NCBI GenBank assembly: GCA_964371505.1
Contig: CAYJNG010000075.1
Coordinates: 1-12,208, forward strand
Origin: CAYJAD01 sp964371505
GTDB taxonomy: Bacteria > Desulfobacterota > Desulfovibrionia > Desulfovibrionales > Desulfovibrionaceae
DNA length: 12,208 nt
Direction of reading: 5' to 3'
Each line of letters starts with the position of its first letter. The first letter of the stretch is position 1. Below are positions 1 through 6,232 of this stretch, piece after piece. A program made the position numbers and the translations under genes. The notes under the pieces were generated by a model, which was not told the origin of the DNA, did no database searches, and worked only from the letters and a program-made list of their open reading frames with translations.

Positions 1-56
1 TGGGTAAAGTGTGGGAAACGTGGACACCAGAGTTTTACTATCGCTCTTCTAAATAA
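1..56 (+). CDS. possible 3' end of a truncated CDS, product unknown
   Basis: Reading from base 3, 17 codons are open to a TAA at 54-56. The residues (tail VWETWTPEFYYRSSK) have the mixed aromatic and charged makeup of a real protein end. Reading from base 1 is also open, to a TGA at 64-66, but its composition is less protein-like. The gene starts outside the window, no family can be recognised from this tail, and the call is tentative. The other strand gives nothing better here. Confidence 0.3.
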   Translation, partial: GKVWETWTPEFYYRSSK

Positions 57-202
57 TTACACGTGAAAAACGTGCGCAAATGTATTTGCCAAAGGTTCAC
101 AAGCTTACATACCGCATGGTAGCCGTTATAGGGTGCTGGCTAGGTAATGAGTAAAAACCGTGTGAAAATACCTGTGTAGTTTCGGTAATCGAAACAAAAA
201 CA
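57..202. other. intergenic stretch with several short dyads, no gene seen
   Basis: No open frame with a ribosome binding site is visible. Small perfect stems are present: CACGT/ACGTG near 61-75, GCAAAT/ATTTGC around 76-89, TACC/GGTA around 110-121, and GTTTCG/CGAAAC at 179-195. None is followed by a T-run on the + strand, so none is a clear terminator for the upstream tail. I do not recognise a structured RNA family in it. Confidence 0.3.
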
Positions 203-239
203 AGGGGAAAACTTTACGCTTAGGCAAAAGTTTTCCCCT
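203..239 (-). terminator. rho-independent terminator of the metallophosphoesterase/DUF4870 unit
   Basis: A perfect 13-bp inverted repeat (AGGGGAAAACTTT at 203-215 and its complement at 227-239) encloses an 11-base loop. Read on the - strand the stem is followed by TTGTTTTTGTTTC, a proper U-rich tail. It lies 26 bases past the stop of the membrane protein gene. On the + strand the flank is not T-rich, so it acts mainly on leftward transcripts. Confidence 0.88.
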
Positions 240-265
240 GTAAAATAGGTTTTTATGGCGTGTAA

Positions 266-637
266 TTAAAAGGTATTATTATACTTACCTGCAACAGTCT
301 TACCGCTATTTAAGGCCAGTGCGCCCTTGGCAATACGATAAATATACCAAATGGCAAATACAAGCCACAAGGGGAAGGTTAAGAAGGAGAGTATCCACGT
401 GACAGCGAGCAAGAAGGTGAGCACTACGAGGACACCACCGCCAATGAGTGCGCGCCAAAAAGTGCCGATTTGCCAATCTATGTGATTGCGCAGTATGGGG
501 TCTTGGATATTTCCTCGTGTGAGGTAGTTTACAATAACAGCTATAATGCAGGTTATGCCCCCGCAAATTAAAGCACCTGCATAGAGTGCATAGCAAATCC
601 ACACTAAGGTACTGTCTTTTATTTTCCCTTGACTCAT
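266..637 (-). CDS. small DUF4870-like integral membrane protein
   Basis: A 123-residue, very hydrophobic protein of unknown function. Three membrane segments are visible at about residues 12-38, 58-82 and 83-103. The pattern YALYA.....GG.T.I.AVIVNYL near the N-terminus, followed by a short polar loop with H52, W55 and Q56 and then TFW, is what I remember of the DUF4870/Tic20-like family of small proteobacterial membrane proteins, which is close to this length. The C-terminal end YRIAKG...LN.GK also fits. The start is supported by GGAGAA seven bases upstream. Only one base separates it from the stop of the metallophosphoesterase gene, so the two are almost surely cotranscribed and translationally coupled. 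The family has no established biochemical role. Confidence is high that the gene is real and moderate for the family. Confidence 0.8.
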   Translation of the reverse strand: MSQGKIKDSTLVWICYALYAGALICGGITCIIAVIVNYLTRGNIQDPILRNHIDWQIGTFWRALIGGGVLVVLTFLLAVTWILSFLTFPLWLVFAIWYIYRIAKGALALNSGKTVAGKYNNTF

Positions 638-638
638 G

Positions 639-1352
639 TTAATTCTCCAATTGTTTTAACTCAGCAGAAAGCTGTCCATTATTACTGCGCAAAATAACAT
701 AACCTCCCGAGGCAAAGTCGCCGGGGTTTATAACAATGGTGCGTCCTATGGTATCCATATTGCGTGCTTCGTGTATATGGCCGCAGATGCAAAAATCTGG
801 CTGGTTTTCTTCAATAAACTCTCGCACAGCTGTGGAGCCCACGTGAACTCCACCATTAATAACATCACAAAGAGTATCTTTGGGGGGATTATGCGAAATA
901 AGTATTTGTTTGGGCCATTTTCTTGCCTTTTGCCAAGCGCTATCCAACCAATCTGCAAAATGTGATTCGGGGTATTCACTGGGGGTGCCAAAAGGCGTAA
1001 AGGTAGAAGCTCCGACGCCAAAAATACAAATTTCCTTGGTAAGTTCACGCACTTCTGTGTGCAGGTTCCAGTTATTACTTTGCAACCATGTGGTGATTTC
1101 GCTTCTATCCATATTGCCAATTTGCGCCAAGATATGCGGGTTTCGCTCTTGAATGGCAAAAATAACCCGTTCTGCTTGCTTCACACCACCGTTAAAAGTG
1201 ATATCGCCGGTAACAATAATGCCGTCGGCTGAAGCTAATTCTGGTATTTCATCAAGGCGCTCTGTATTATCGTGAATGTCGCCTAGGGCAATCCACATGA
1301 AGTCTTGTGTTTCTTCTTGCAACGTGGAGGAGGGCGTTTCTGTACTTGGCAT
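639..1352 (-). CDS. calcineurin-like metallophosphoesterase
   Basis: A 237-residue soluble protein with every signature of a binuclear-metal phosphoesterase: D25-x-H27 in GDIHDN, D50 in GDITFNGG, N80 and D82 in GNMD, H154 in SHNPP, and GHIH with H192 and H194. The family hydrolyses phosphomonoesters or phosphodiesters using two divalent metals. The compact size suggests the YfcE/Icc-like cytosolic type, but the substrate cannot be read from the sequence. The chosen ATG has AAGGAAG eight bases upstream. A second methionine at residue 19, just before the first motif, is possible but has a poorer ribosome binding site. The gene is first in a leftward pair with the DUF4870-like membrane protein, and it diverges from the folate ligase gene across about 127 bases. 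No signal peptide is seen. Confidence 0.92.
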   Translation of the reverse strand: MPSTETPSSTLQEETQDFMWIALGDIHDNTERLDEIPELASADGIIVTGDITFNGGVKQAERVIFAIQERNPHILAQIGNMDRSEITTWLQSNNWNLHTEVRELTKEICIFGVGASTFTPFGTPSEYPESHFADWLDSAWQKARKWPKQILISHNPPKDTLCDVINGGVHVGSTAVREFIEENQPDFCICGHIHEARNMDTIGRTIVINPGDFASGGYVILRSNNGQLSAELKQLEN

Positions 1353-1377
1353 AGAGGTACTTCCTTGTTAATGTTCT

Positions 1378-1405
1378 TTCATACAAGTTAGCACATCTTA
1401 GTAAA
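1378..1405 (-). promoter_or_regulatory. possible sigma-70-type promoter for the leftward pair
   Basis: On the - strand TTTACT (1400-1405) and TATGAA (1378-1383) are separated by 16 bases. Each matches four of six consensus positions. The -10 lies 25 bases before the metallophosphoesterase start codon, a sensible leader length. The match is modest and other placements exist. Confidence 0.3.
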
Positions 1406-1479
1406 GAGTCAAAGGGGGCATGGTCTTGCAAAAAAAAGATTTTTCATCCGGTGAACCTAGTTTTTTTCTGCAGGAAAAT

Positions 1480-2076
1480 ATGTCAAAACAAGACCTGCGA
1501 AGGGCCATGCTGCAATACAGAAAATCCTTAACTGTTGAAAATATAATGCGACATAGCTTGGAGGTGCAGCAAGGGTTGTTACATAGTGATGTGTGGCAAA
1601 AAGCGCGCACTGTGGCTTTGTATATGGCGAAGAAAGACGAAGTGCAAACGGCGGCTTTGTTACAAAATGCGTGGAAAGAAGGCAAAAAAGTCTACTTGCC
1701 CAAATGCAGAGAGCATGCGACCGGTGAAATGGACTTTATGGCCTGCACCAGTATGGAAGAGATACAGCGCGGTGCCTATGGTATTTATGAACCCAAAGCT
1801 TCGCCGAGCACAAGCCCTCAAAGTGTGCTTAAGGCGCAAGATGGTGTGTGGCCTTTAGATGTGCTTTTGGTACCGGGAGTGGCGTTTGATTTTTGTGGCT
1901 ATAGAGTAGGATTTGGCGGCGGCTATTATGATCGTTTTTTATCGGCTCTTACAGGGCAAAAGACGCGCTGTTTAGGTGTGGCTTTTAGGTGGCAAATGGT
2001 GCAAAATATCCCACACGATGCTTGGGATATGCCCATACATGGATTGGTAAGTGAGGAGGGCTTAATATGGATATAA
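1480..2076 (+). CDS. 5-formyltetrahydrofolate cyclo-ligase
   Basis: Converts 5-formyl-THF to 5,10-methenyl-THF with ATP in the cytoplasm, returning stored folate to one-carbon metabolism. Numbered from the ATG at 1480 the protein is 198 residues, normal for the family. It opens with the usual basic N-terminal helix (KQDLRRAMLQYRKSL). It carries KDEV at 52-55, GIYEP at 101-105, a PGVAFD strand at 132-137, and the nucleotide-binding signature GYRVGFGGGYYDR at 140-152. A longer frame opens at 1420, but the extra 20 residues are not family-like. The 1480 ATG has AGGAAA just upstream and the 1420 ATG has no properly spaced site. The gene overlaps the next one by 10 bases, suggesting coupling. The symbols fau and ygfA are used for homologues. 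Confidence 0.93.
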   Translation: MSKQDLRRAMLQYRKSLTVENIMRHSLEVQQGLLHSDVWQKARTVALYMAKKDEVQTAALLQNAWKEGKKVYLPKCREHATGEMDFMACTSMEEIQRGAYGIYEPKASPSTSPQSVLKAQDGVWPLDVLLVPGVAFDFCGYRVGFGGGYYDRFLSALTGQKTRCLGVAFRWQMVQNIPHDAWDMPIHGLVSEEGLIWI

Positions 2077-2831
2077 CGTATATACCTTTTTCTTTTCCCG
2101 GCGTGGCAAATGTGCGCTGTCTTTTTCAAACACGCCCCGGTGGTGCTTCGGCCAAGAGTTATTCTGGTGGAAACATATCCTTTACCACAAAGGATACACC
2201 GCAGCATGTTTTTGCCAACCGCAGAACACTGCAAAGAACTGTGGGCTGCCCCTTTAGCGAATTGTCGCAAGTGCATGGTGATACACTTATTTTTGAACCT
2301 TCCAGTACGCCTCCCGATGGTTTTAGAAATGCACAAAATGGTGCACGCTTGCCCGAAGCCGATGGGCAGGCTACTTCTCAAGTGGGGCTTGCGCTTATGA
2401 TCAAAACAGCGGACTGCCAGCCCATATTGTTAGCTCATAAAAGTGGCAAGTTTATTATGGCCTTACATGTAGGGTGGCGCGGAAATAGGAATGACTTCAT
2501 ACTTTCGGCCGTGGCTTCTTTTTGCGAAAAATATGCCCTTAAAGCCAGCGATGTTTTTGCTGTGCGCGGGCCAAGCCTTGGGCCACAAATGGCGGAGTTT
2601 GTAAACTTTGATGCAGAATGGGGCTCAGCGTACGAAGCATGGTACGATGCTGCAGAAAAAACGCTGGATTTATGGGCCTTGACGCGGCACCAATTGTACA
2701 GTGCCGGTTTACCGCAACGACAAGTTTTTGGGCTTGATATGTGCACGCGCACTTTGCATATGTTGTTTTTTTCTTATCGATACGAGAAAGAGTCCGGCAG
2801 GCAGGCCAGTCTTATTTGGATGAAGCCATAA
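2067..2831 (+). CDS. laccase-domain (YfiH/LACC1-type) polyphenol oxidase / purine nucleoside phosphorylase family protein
   Basis: A 254-residue cytosolic protein of the Cu-oxidase_4 family. The three expected zinc/catalytic ligands are visible: H70 in SQVHGD, C117 in TADCQPI and H134 in ALHVGWRGN. The family ending is also present: GLDMCT at 222-227, FFSYR at 234-238 and SGRQASLI at 243-250. Members were first called polyphenol oxidases or laccases. LACC1/YlmD-type proteins were later shown to phosphorolyse or deaminate purine nucleosides, and E. coli YfiH has been linked to peptidoglycan quality control. Which role holds here is unknown. The strong AGGAGGG site ahead of the ATG lies inside the end of the folate ligase gene, which it overlaps by 10 bases. 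The usual GPSIGPCCYEV stretch reads GPSLGPQMAEF here, a mild deviation. Confidence 0.9.
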   Translation: MDITYIPFSFPGVANVRCLFQTRPGGASAKSYSGGNISFTTKDTPQHVFANRRTLQRTVGCPFSELSQVHGDTLIFEPSSTPPDGFRNAQNGARLPEADGQATSQVGLALMIKTADCQPILLAHKSGKFIMALHVGWRGNRNDFILSAVASFCEKYALKASDVFAVRGPSLGPQMAEFVNFDAEWGSAYEAWYDAAEKTLDLWALTRHQLYSAGLPQRQVFGLDMCTRTLHMLFFSYRYEKESGRQASLIWMKP

Positions 2832-2887
2832 TTTATTTTATATATTTTTTTTAGGTGTTTGTACGGAAGCAAACAAAAATTTGTTGC

Positions 2888-2907
2888 GGCCTTGGCAGGC
2901 CTTTGTT
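2888..2907 (+). terminator. weak candidate terminator after the folate ligase/laccase-domain pair
   Basis: GGCCT (2888-2892) and AGGCC (2897-2901) form a 5-bp GC-rich stem with a TGGC loop, followed by TTTGTT. The stem is short and the tail imperfect. A second small dyad, TGTTTG/CAAACA at 2856-2875, lies just upstream but has no T-run after it. The 125-base gap is otherwise AT-rich, and I find no convincing promoter in it. Confidence 0.35.
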
Positions 2908-2956
2908 AAAGTGCTGGAAACACATTTGTTACTCACCTAAAACATGATCCATTACT

Positions 2957-3994
2957 ATGAAAGAAATACATCCCATGCATACACAAATTTTGGCAATTAT
3001 TTGCAGCGTTTTTGATGCGTATTCGGCGACGCTGTATCTGCCACATGAAGATACACAACACTATAAACTTGCTGCCACCTTCACCTTAGGTGATAGTGAC
3101 GCTTATCATGATGAGTTGCACGTGGGCGTGGGACTTGCCGGAGAAATTTTGCGCGATCATAAGCCTTTGGTTATGATGAATTTTGATAAAAACGCGCATA
3201 AGCTTGGCTATTATAAAGATGAGGAAGAAAATGGGGTAAAGGCCTTTATGGGCTGTCCTGTGCCTTCGGGCGGTGTCATTTGCGTAGATAGTAAGAAGCT
3301 CTACTCTTTTACAGATAAAGATAGCAAGATTTTACAACTTTTTGCAGACCTTGTAAGTAAACGTGAACAAGTGCAAGAAGAAATGCCGCAAGAACCGGCC
3401 ACAGTGGCGGAGTATTACGCATGCATGAACATCGTTCGTTCCTTGCGTTTTCAATTTAAATCATGGCCCACCTTTTTACAAAATTATTTACGCACTGTGG
3501 CTCATGCTTTGCGCTTTGATTATTGCGCTTTTACTTCTTTGGATCCTTCTGAAGAATACTATGTACTTGAGGGTGAGACCAAGCCCTATTTGTTACAAAA
3601 TAATCAACAATTGGCTTTTCCTGTGCAAAGCGGTCTTGTGGGTTGGGTGTTCCGTGATGAACAACAAGCCATTTTTTCTGAAGGCCTCTCAGGGCATAGT
3701 AATATTTCCTTATTTGGAAAAGTGCCGGAAATGCCTAATTATCAAGCCATTATTTGCGTGCCTGTCATGGTGAATAAATCGGCTCGCGGTGTTTTGTGCT
3801 TGGCCCATGGCGAAGGTCGCGAGATGGACGAAAATTTACGGGCTTTTGTGCATCAATGCGTAGATTATTTAGGGCTTTTTTTAGAAAACTTGTATTTGCG
3901 TAATCGTTTACACCAATATTTACCTAAGGCCGAGTTACACGACCATAATTCTGGTCACGATGTAGACCCTGTAGCTTACAATGGGGACGATTAA
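2957..3994 (+). CDS. twin GAF-domain protein coupled to mreB
   Basis: A 345-residue soluble protein made of two GAF domains, about residues 8-135 and 168-312, joined by a Glu/Gln-rich linker. Each carries the family's loop motif (GVGLAGEI at 57-64, SGLVGWVF at 225-232). The second also shows the usual paired strands (IICVPV 265-270, ARGVLCL 276-282). There is no kinase, GGDEF, HD, PAS or DNA-binding output domain, so it looks like a pure sensor or scaffold. No cysteine in a known chromophore context stands out. GAF domains often bind cyclic nucleotides or other small ligands; the ligand here is unknown. The stop overlaps the mreB start in TAATG, so the two are translationally coupled, suggesting a role in cell shape or growth control. 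The start lacks a clear Shine-Dalgarno site; ATG at 2975 is an alternative. Confidence 0.82.
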   Translation: MKEIHPMHTQILAIICSVFDAYSATLYLPHEDTQHYKLAATFTLGDSDAYHDELHVGVGLAGEILRDHKPLVMMNFDKNAHKLGYYKDEEENGVKAFMGCPVPSGGVICVDSKKLYSFTDKDSKILQLFADLVSKREQVQEEMPQEPATVAEYYACMNIVRSLRFQFKSWPTFLQNYLRTVAHALRFDYCAFTSLDPSEEYYVLEGETKPYLLQNNQQLAFPVQSGLVGWVFRDEQQAIFSEGLSGHSNISLFGKVPEMPNYQAIICVPVMVNKSARGVLCLAHGEGREMDENLRAFVHQCVDYLGLFLENLYLRNRLHQYLPKAELHDHNSGHDVDPVAYNGDD

Positions 3995-5016
3995 TGTTTT
4001 CACGCTTGATTGGTAAACTTGGCAAAAAAATTGCCATGGACCTTGGTACAGCCAATACTTTGTTGTACACACGTGAGCATGGTATTGTGTTGAATGAGCC
4101 TTCTGTGGTGGCCGTAGATGCGGTGAAAAATACCGTACTTGCGGTGGGCAATGAAGCTAAGGCCTATATAGGGCGTACGCCGCGTAATATACGTGCCATT
4201 AGACCCATGAAAGATGGGGTTATTGCTGATTTTGATATTACCAAGGAAATGATTTCCTATTTCATTCGCAAAACAGTAACCGGCTTGCGCTTTGTAAAGC
4301 CTACCATGGTTATTTGTGTGCCCACAGGTATTACGCAGGTGGAAAAAAAGGCTGTAATTGATGCGGCCATCATGTCCGGCGTGCGTGAGGTGCACCTTAT
4401 TGAAGAGCCCATGGGGGCTGCCATAGGTGCTAATTTACCTATTCATGAGCCCTTGGGTAATCTTGTGCTGGATATAGGTGGCGGTACCTCTGAGGTGGCC
4501 GTTATTACCATGGGATCTACGGCATTTTCTGAATCAGTTCGCATGGCAGGTGACGCCATGGATATGGCAGTATTACGCTATATACACGACGTTTTTCAAA
4601 TGGATGTGGGCGAAAATACAGCAGAAAATGTAAAGAAGATTTTGGGCTGTGCTGTGCCCATGCCCAATGCCCCCTTGCTTGATGTTTCGGGTAAGGATTT
4701 GGTGCAGGGCGTACCTAAGGTTGTGCGTATTTCCGAAGGGCATGTACGTGAGGCCTTGCGCGATTGCACTCGTGTTATTGTGAAGGCTGTTTTCACGGCG
4801 ATGGAAAAAACACCGCCGGAATTGGCTGGAGATATTTACAGTAATGGTTTGTTGCTGGCGGGTGGTGGCGCTTTGTTAAAGGGTCTAGATCAACTCATTG
4901 CGCAAGAAACACGCCTTAAGGTGGTGGTAGATAATGACCCCCTAACCACTGTGGTGCGAGGCACAGGCAAGACTTTGGATGACTTGGAATTTTATTCTGA
5001 TTTGTTTATTAACTAA
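3994..5016 (+). CDS. mreB: rod shape-determining protein MreB
   Basis: A bacterial actin of 340 residues, standard length. It polymerises with ATP on the inner membrane and guides the elongation machinery for peptidoglycan. The actin-fold nucleotide motifs are in order: phosphate-1 (MDLGTANTLLY at 15-25), phosphate-2 (LDIGGGTSEVAVI at 159-171) and the adenosine loop (GLLLAGGGALLKGLD at 285-299). LNEPSVV at 33-39, IRPMKDGVIADF at 69-80 and HLIEEPMGAAIGA at 134-146 are close to the MreB consensus. The N-terminal FSRLIGKLGKK could form a short membrane-binding amphipathic helix. GGGGAC precedes the ATG, which shares one base with the stop of the GAF gene. No mreC, mreD, pbp2 or rodA follows; the next gene is convergent. 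It may therefore be a second, stand-alone mreB. Confidence 0.95.
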   Translation: MFSRLIGKLGKKIAMDLGTANTLLYTREHGIVLNEPSVVAVDAVKNTVLAVGNEAKAYIGRTPRNIRAIRPMKDGVIADFDITKEMISYFIRKTVTGLRFVKPTMVICVPTGITQVEKKAVIDAAIMSGVREVHLIEEPMGAAIGANLPIHEPLGNLVLDIGGGTSEVAVITMGSTAFSESVRMAGDAMDMAVLRYIHDVFQMDVGENTAENVKKILGCAVPMPNAPLLDVSGKDLVQGVPKVVRISEGHVREALRDCTRVIVKAVFTAMEKTPPELAGDIYSNGLLLAGGGALLKGLDQLIAQETRLKVVVDNDPLTTVVRGTGKTLDDLEFYSDLFIN

Positions 5017-5053
5017 GTTTTTTAAGTTATATAGCTGTTTTTTGAAAAAAGCT
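5017..5053. other. 37-base convergent junction with A/T dyad
   Basis: Between the convergent stops of mreB and the Nudix-like gene lies TTTTTT (5038-5043) next to AAAAAA (5045-5050), flanked by AGC (5033-5035) and GCT (5051-5053). It could fold into a weak two-way terminator, but the stem is AT-rich with a bulge, so the call is uncertain. Confidence 0.25.
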
Positions 5054-5653
5054 TTAGCTTTCTTGCCCGCAAAAAGAGTGGAGATGCTTACTGTGAATAA
5101 GCTGTAAGGAGCTTGGGGTGAGCATATCTGCAAAGTGGGTGGCTAGGCCTTGCAGTTCGTCAAAGTCTAGCCAGAGCAAGTCTTTGCTTAAAAGGTCCTT
5201 TTCTTCCTTGTATAAGCTTAGGCGAAAAAAAGTCATATAGTTTTTCGCCGTAAAAGGGGCGGTGAGTTCTTCTCCGGTCATTTGAATGGGAAGGCCCGCT
5301 ATCTTGGGTAGTATTTCTAAAATGCGCGGAACCTTTACCAATGCCGGTAAGCTTTTTTGTAACAGCCGTAGGGCTGTGCTTTCTCTTGCTTCGCCTGCAC
5401 GCACATATTCGTATAAAAGCCCCCATGCAGGGGCGTGTTCTTGTCGCTTTTCTGCCGGCGTTTTTTTAGATTTTTTCTTTTTGTTGCGCCAGAGTAGGAT
5501 TTTCTCCTCTTCATCCTGTACAATAAGCATCACAACTCGGTGTGGCAAATACTTAGCATCTTTGTACAGTTGCAAAAGTAAGGGTTTGTCGTGCTCATCG
5601 ACAATTTCTAGCATGTCCTTGGGGACAGAGGTATCATAAGGATATTTTAGCAT
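5054..5653 (-). CDS. Nudix-like protein with degenerate, probably non-catalytic Nudix box
   Basis: Starting at the ATG at 5653 the protein has 199 residues. The opening (LEIVDEHDKPL at 15-25, then LPHRVVMLIVQDEEEKILLWR) is the pattern of Nudix hydrolases of the IPP isomerase/YfcD type: a polar lead-in, HR plus a hydrophobic strand, then LLxR. The region where the Nudix box belongs (residues 84-104) keeps GE (87-88), but the diagnostic REUxEE is replaced by R96-LLQKS, so the metal-binding glutamates are missing. A lysine-rich insert at 58-70 follows the second strand. I infer a fold without the pyrophosphohydrolase activity. AAAGAG (5660-5665, - strand) precedes the start. Another ATG at 5614 has AAGGA almost touching it, which is too close. 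A longer open frame reaching 5818 runs antisense through rimI and is unlikely. The start codon overlaps that of rimI. Confidence 0.72.
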   Translation of the reverse strand: MLKYPYDTSVPKDMLEIVDEHDKPLLLQLYKDAKYLPHRVVMLIVQDEEEKILLWRNKKKKSKKTPAEKRQEHAPAWGLLYEYVRAGEARESTALRLLQKSLPALVKVPRILEILPKIAGLPIQMTGEELTAPFTAKNYMTFFRLSLYKEEKDLLSKDLLWLDFDELQGLATHFADMLTPSSLQLIHSKHLHSFCGQES

Positions 5654-5665
5654 GAAAAACTCTTT
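5638..5665. promoter_or_regulatory. shared translation-start region: overlapping divergent ATGs in one CATG
   Basis: CATG at 5651-5654 supplies the rimI ATG on the + strand (5652-5654) and the Nudix-like ATG on the - strand (5653-5651). The rimI ribosome site AAGGAT (5638-5643) lies inside the Nudix-like gene, and the opposing AAAGAG (5660-5665) lies inside rimI. Each gene's leader must therefore be transcribed from within the other gene. No clear promoter was identified for either direction. Confidence 0.55.
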
Positions 5666-6179
5666 ACATAGCGCTACACAGTTTTTTCCCTTGGAAGTTA
5701 AGCATATACATGACCTTGTAACACTGGAACAAGCCTGCTTTAGTACGCCTTGGGGGCAAGAGCAGTATAAGGCTGCCTTTGCCCAAAAAAGCTTTGTGGC
5801 TTTTGGTTTACGCCTCATAGACGAAAACGAGAGCGTAGAGCAGGGGCCAATGGCGTCCCCTTGTGGGGAAGGGGGTGAGCTCTCAGCACCGCTAGTAGCG
5901 TATATTTCTCTTTACCATACCCTTGATGAAATGGAAATATTGAATATTGCTGTATCTGTGCAACATAGGCGCTGCGGCTATGGAGAGAAAATTCTTAGTG
6001 CTGCTTTGCAAAAAGCACAAACTCTTGGGGTAGTACGTATTTTGTTGGAAGTACGTGTAGGAAATGTACCGGCGCGGGCTTTGTATGAAAAAGCAGGCTT
6101 TGTGCCAGTGGGGTTACGCAAAAAATACTATGCCGATACAGGGGAAGATGCTTGCATTTATGAGCTTGCTTTGTCCTAG
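5652..6179 (+). CDS. rimI: ribosomal-protein-alanine N-acetyltransferase RimI (GNAT)
   Basis: A GNAT enzyme of 175 residues that, in characterised homologues, acetylates the N-terminal alanine of ribosomal protein S18. Visible landmarks are LEQACFSTPW at 25-34, the strand EILNIAVS at 95-102, the acetyl-CoA loop Q104-HRRCGYG at 104-111, E133 in LLEVR, and the N-x-x-A-x-x-LY stretch ending at Y145 followed by KAGF. It ends YYADTGEDACIYEL. E133 and Y145 sit where the RimI catalytic Glu and Tyr are expected. A stretch at about 57-79, rich in Glu, Gly and Pro, makes it longer than the usual 145-160 residues. AAGGAT eight bases upstream supports the start. tpiA follows after 53 bases with no terminator, so rimI, tpiA and secG probably form one unit. 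Confidence 0.88.
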   Translation: MKNSLHSATQFFPLEVKHIHDLVTLEQACFSTPWGQEQYKAAFAQKSFVAFGLRLIDENESVEQGPMASPCGEGGELSAPLVAYISLYHTLDEMEILNIAVSVQHRRCGYGEKILSAALQKAQTLGVVRILLEVRVGNVPARALYEKAGFVPVGLRKKYYADTGEDACIYELALS

Positions 6180-6232
6180 GGTTTTGTGGTAATATTATTT
6201 GTTAAATTTCATATTTATAAGAGAGGGTGCAC

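Noticed and set aside
1420..1479. Longer start for the folate ligase at the ATG at 1420
   Set aside because: The extra 20 residues do not match the family, and the G-run before that ATG is too close to act as a ribosome site. The 1480 ATG has a proper one.
2912..2931. Possible sigma-54 promoter (CTGG...TTGTT) upstream of the GAF-mreB pair
   Set aside because: The -24 GG is present, but the nearly invariant -12 GC reads GT and two other core positions mismatch. Too weak to annotate.
2929..2938. Short ACTCACCT shared with the repeat at 12186-12193
   Set aside because: Eight shared bases over 12 kb are expected by chance, and the surroundings do not match.
5654..5818. Upstream extension of the Nudix-like open frame to 5818
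   Set aside because: It runs antisense through the start of rimI, has unusual Cys-rich composition, and does not extend the Nudix pattern.
6227..6232. GTG start of tpiA two codons upstream
   Set aside because: It overlaps the GAGAGGG ribosome site that serves the ATG at 6233, and TIM proteins begin close to that ATG.
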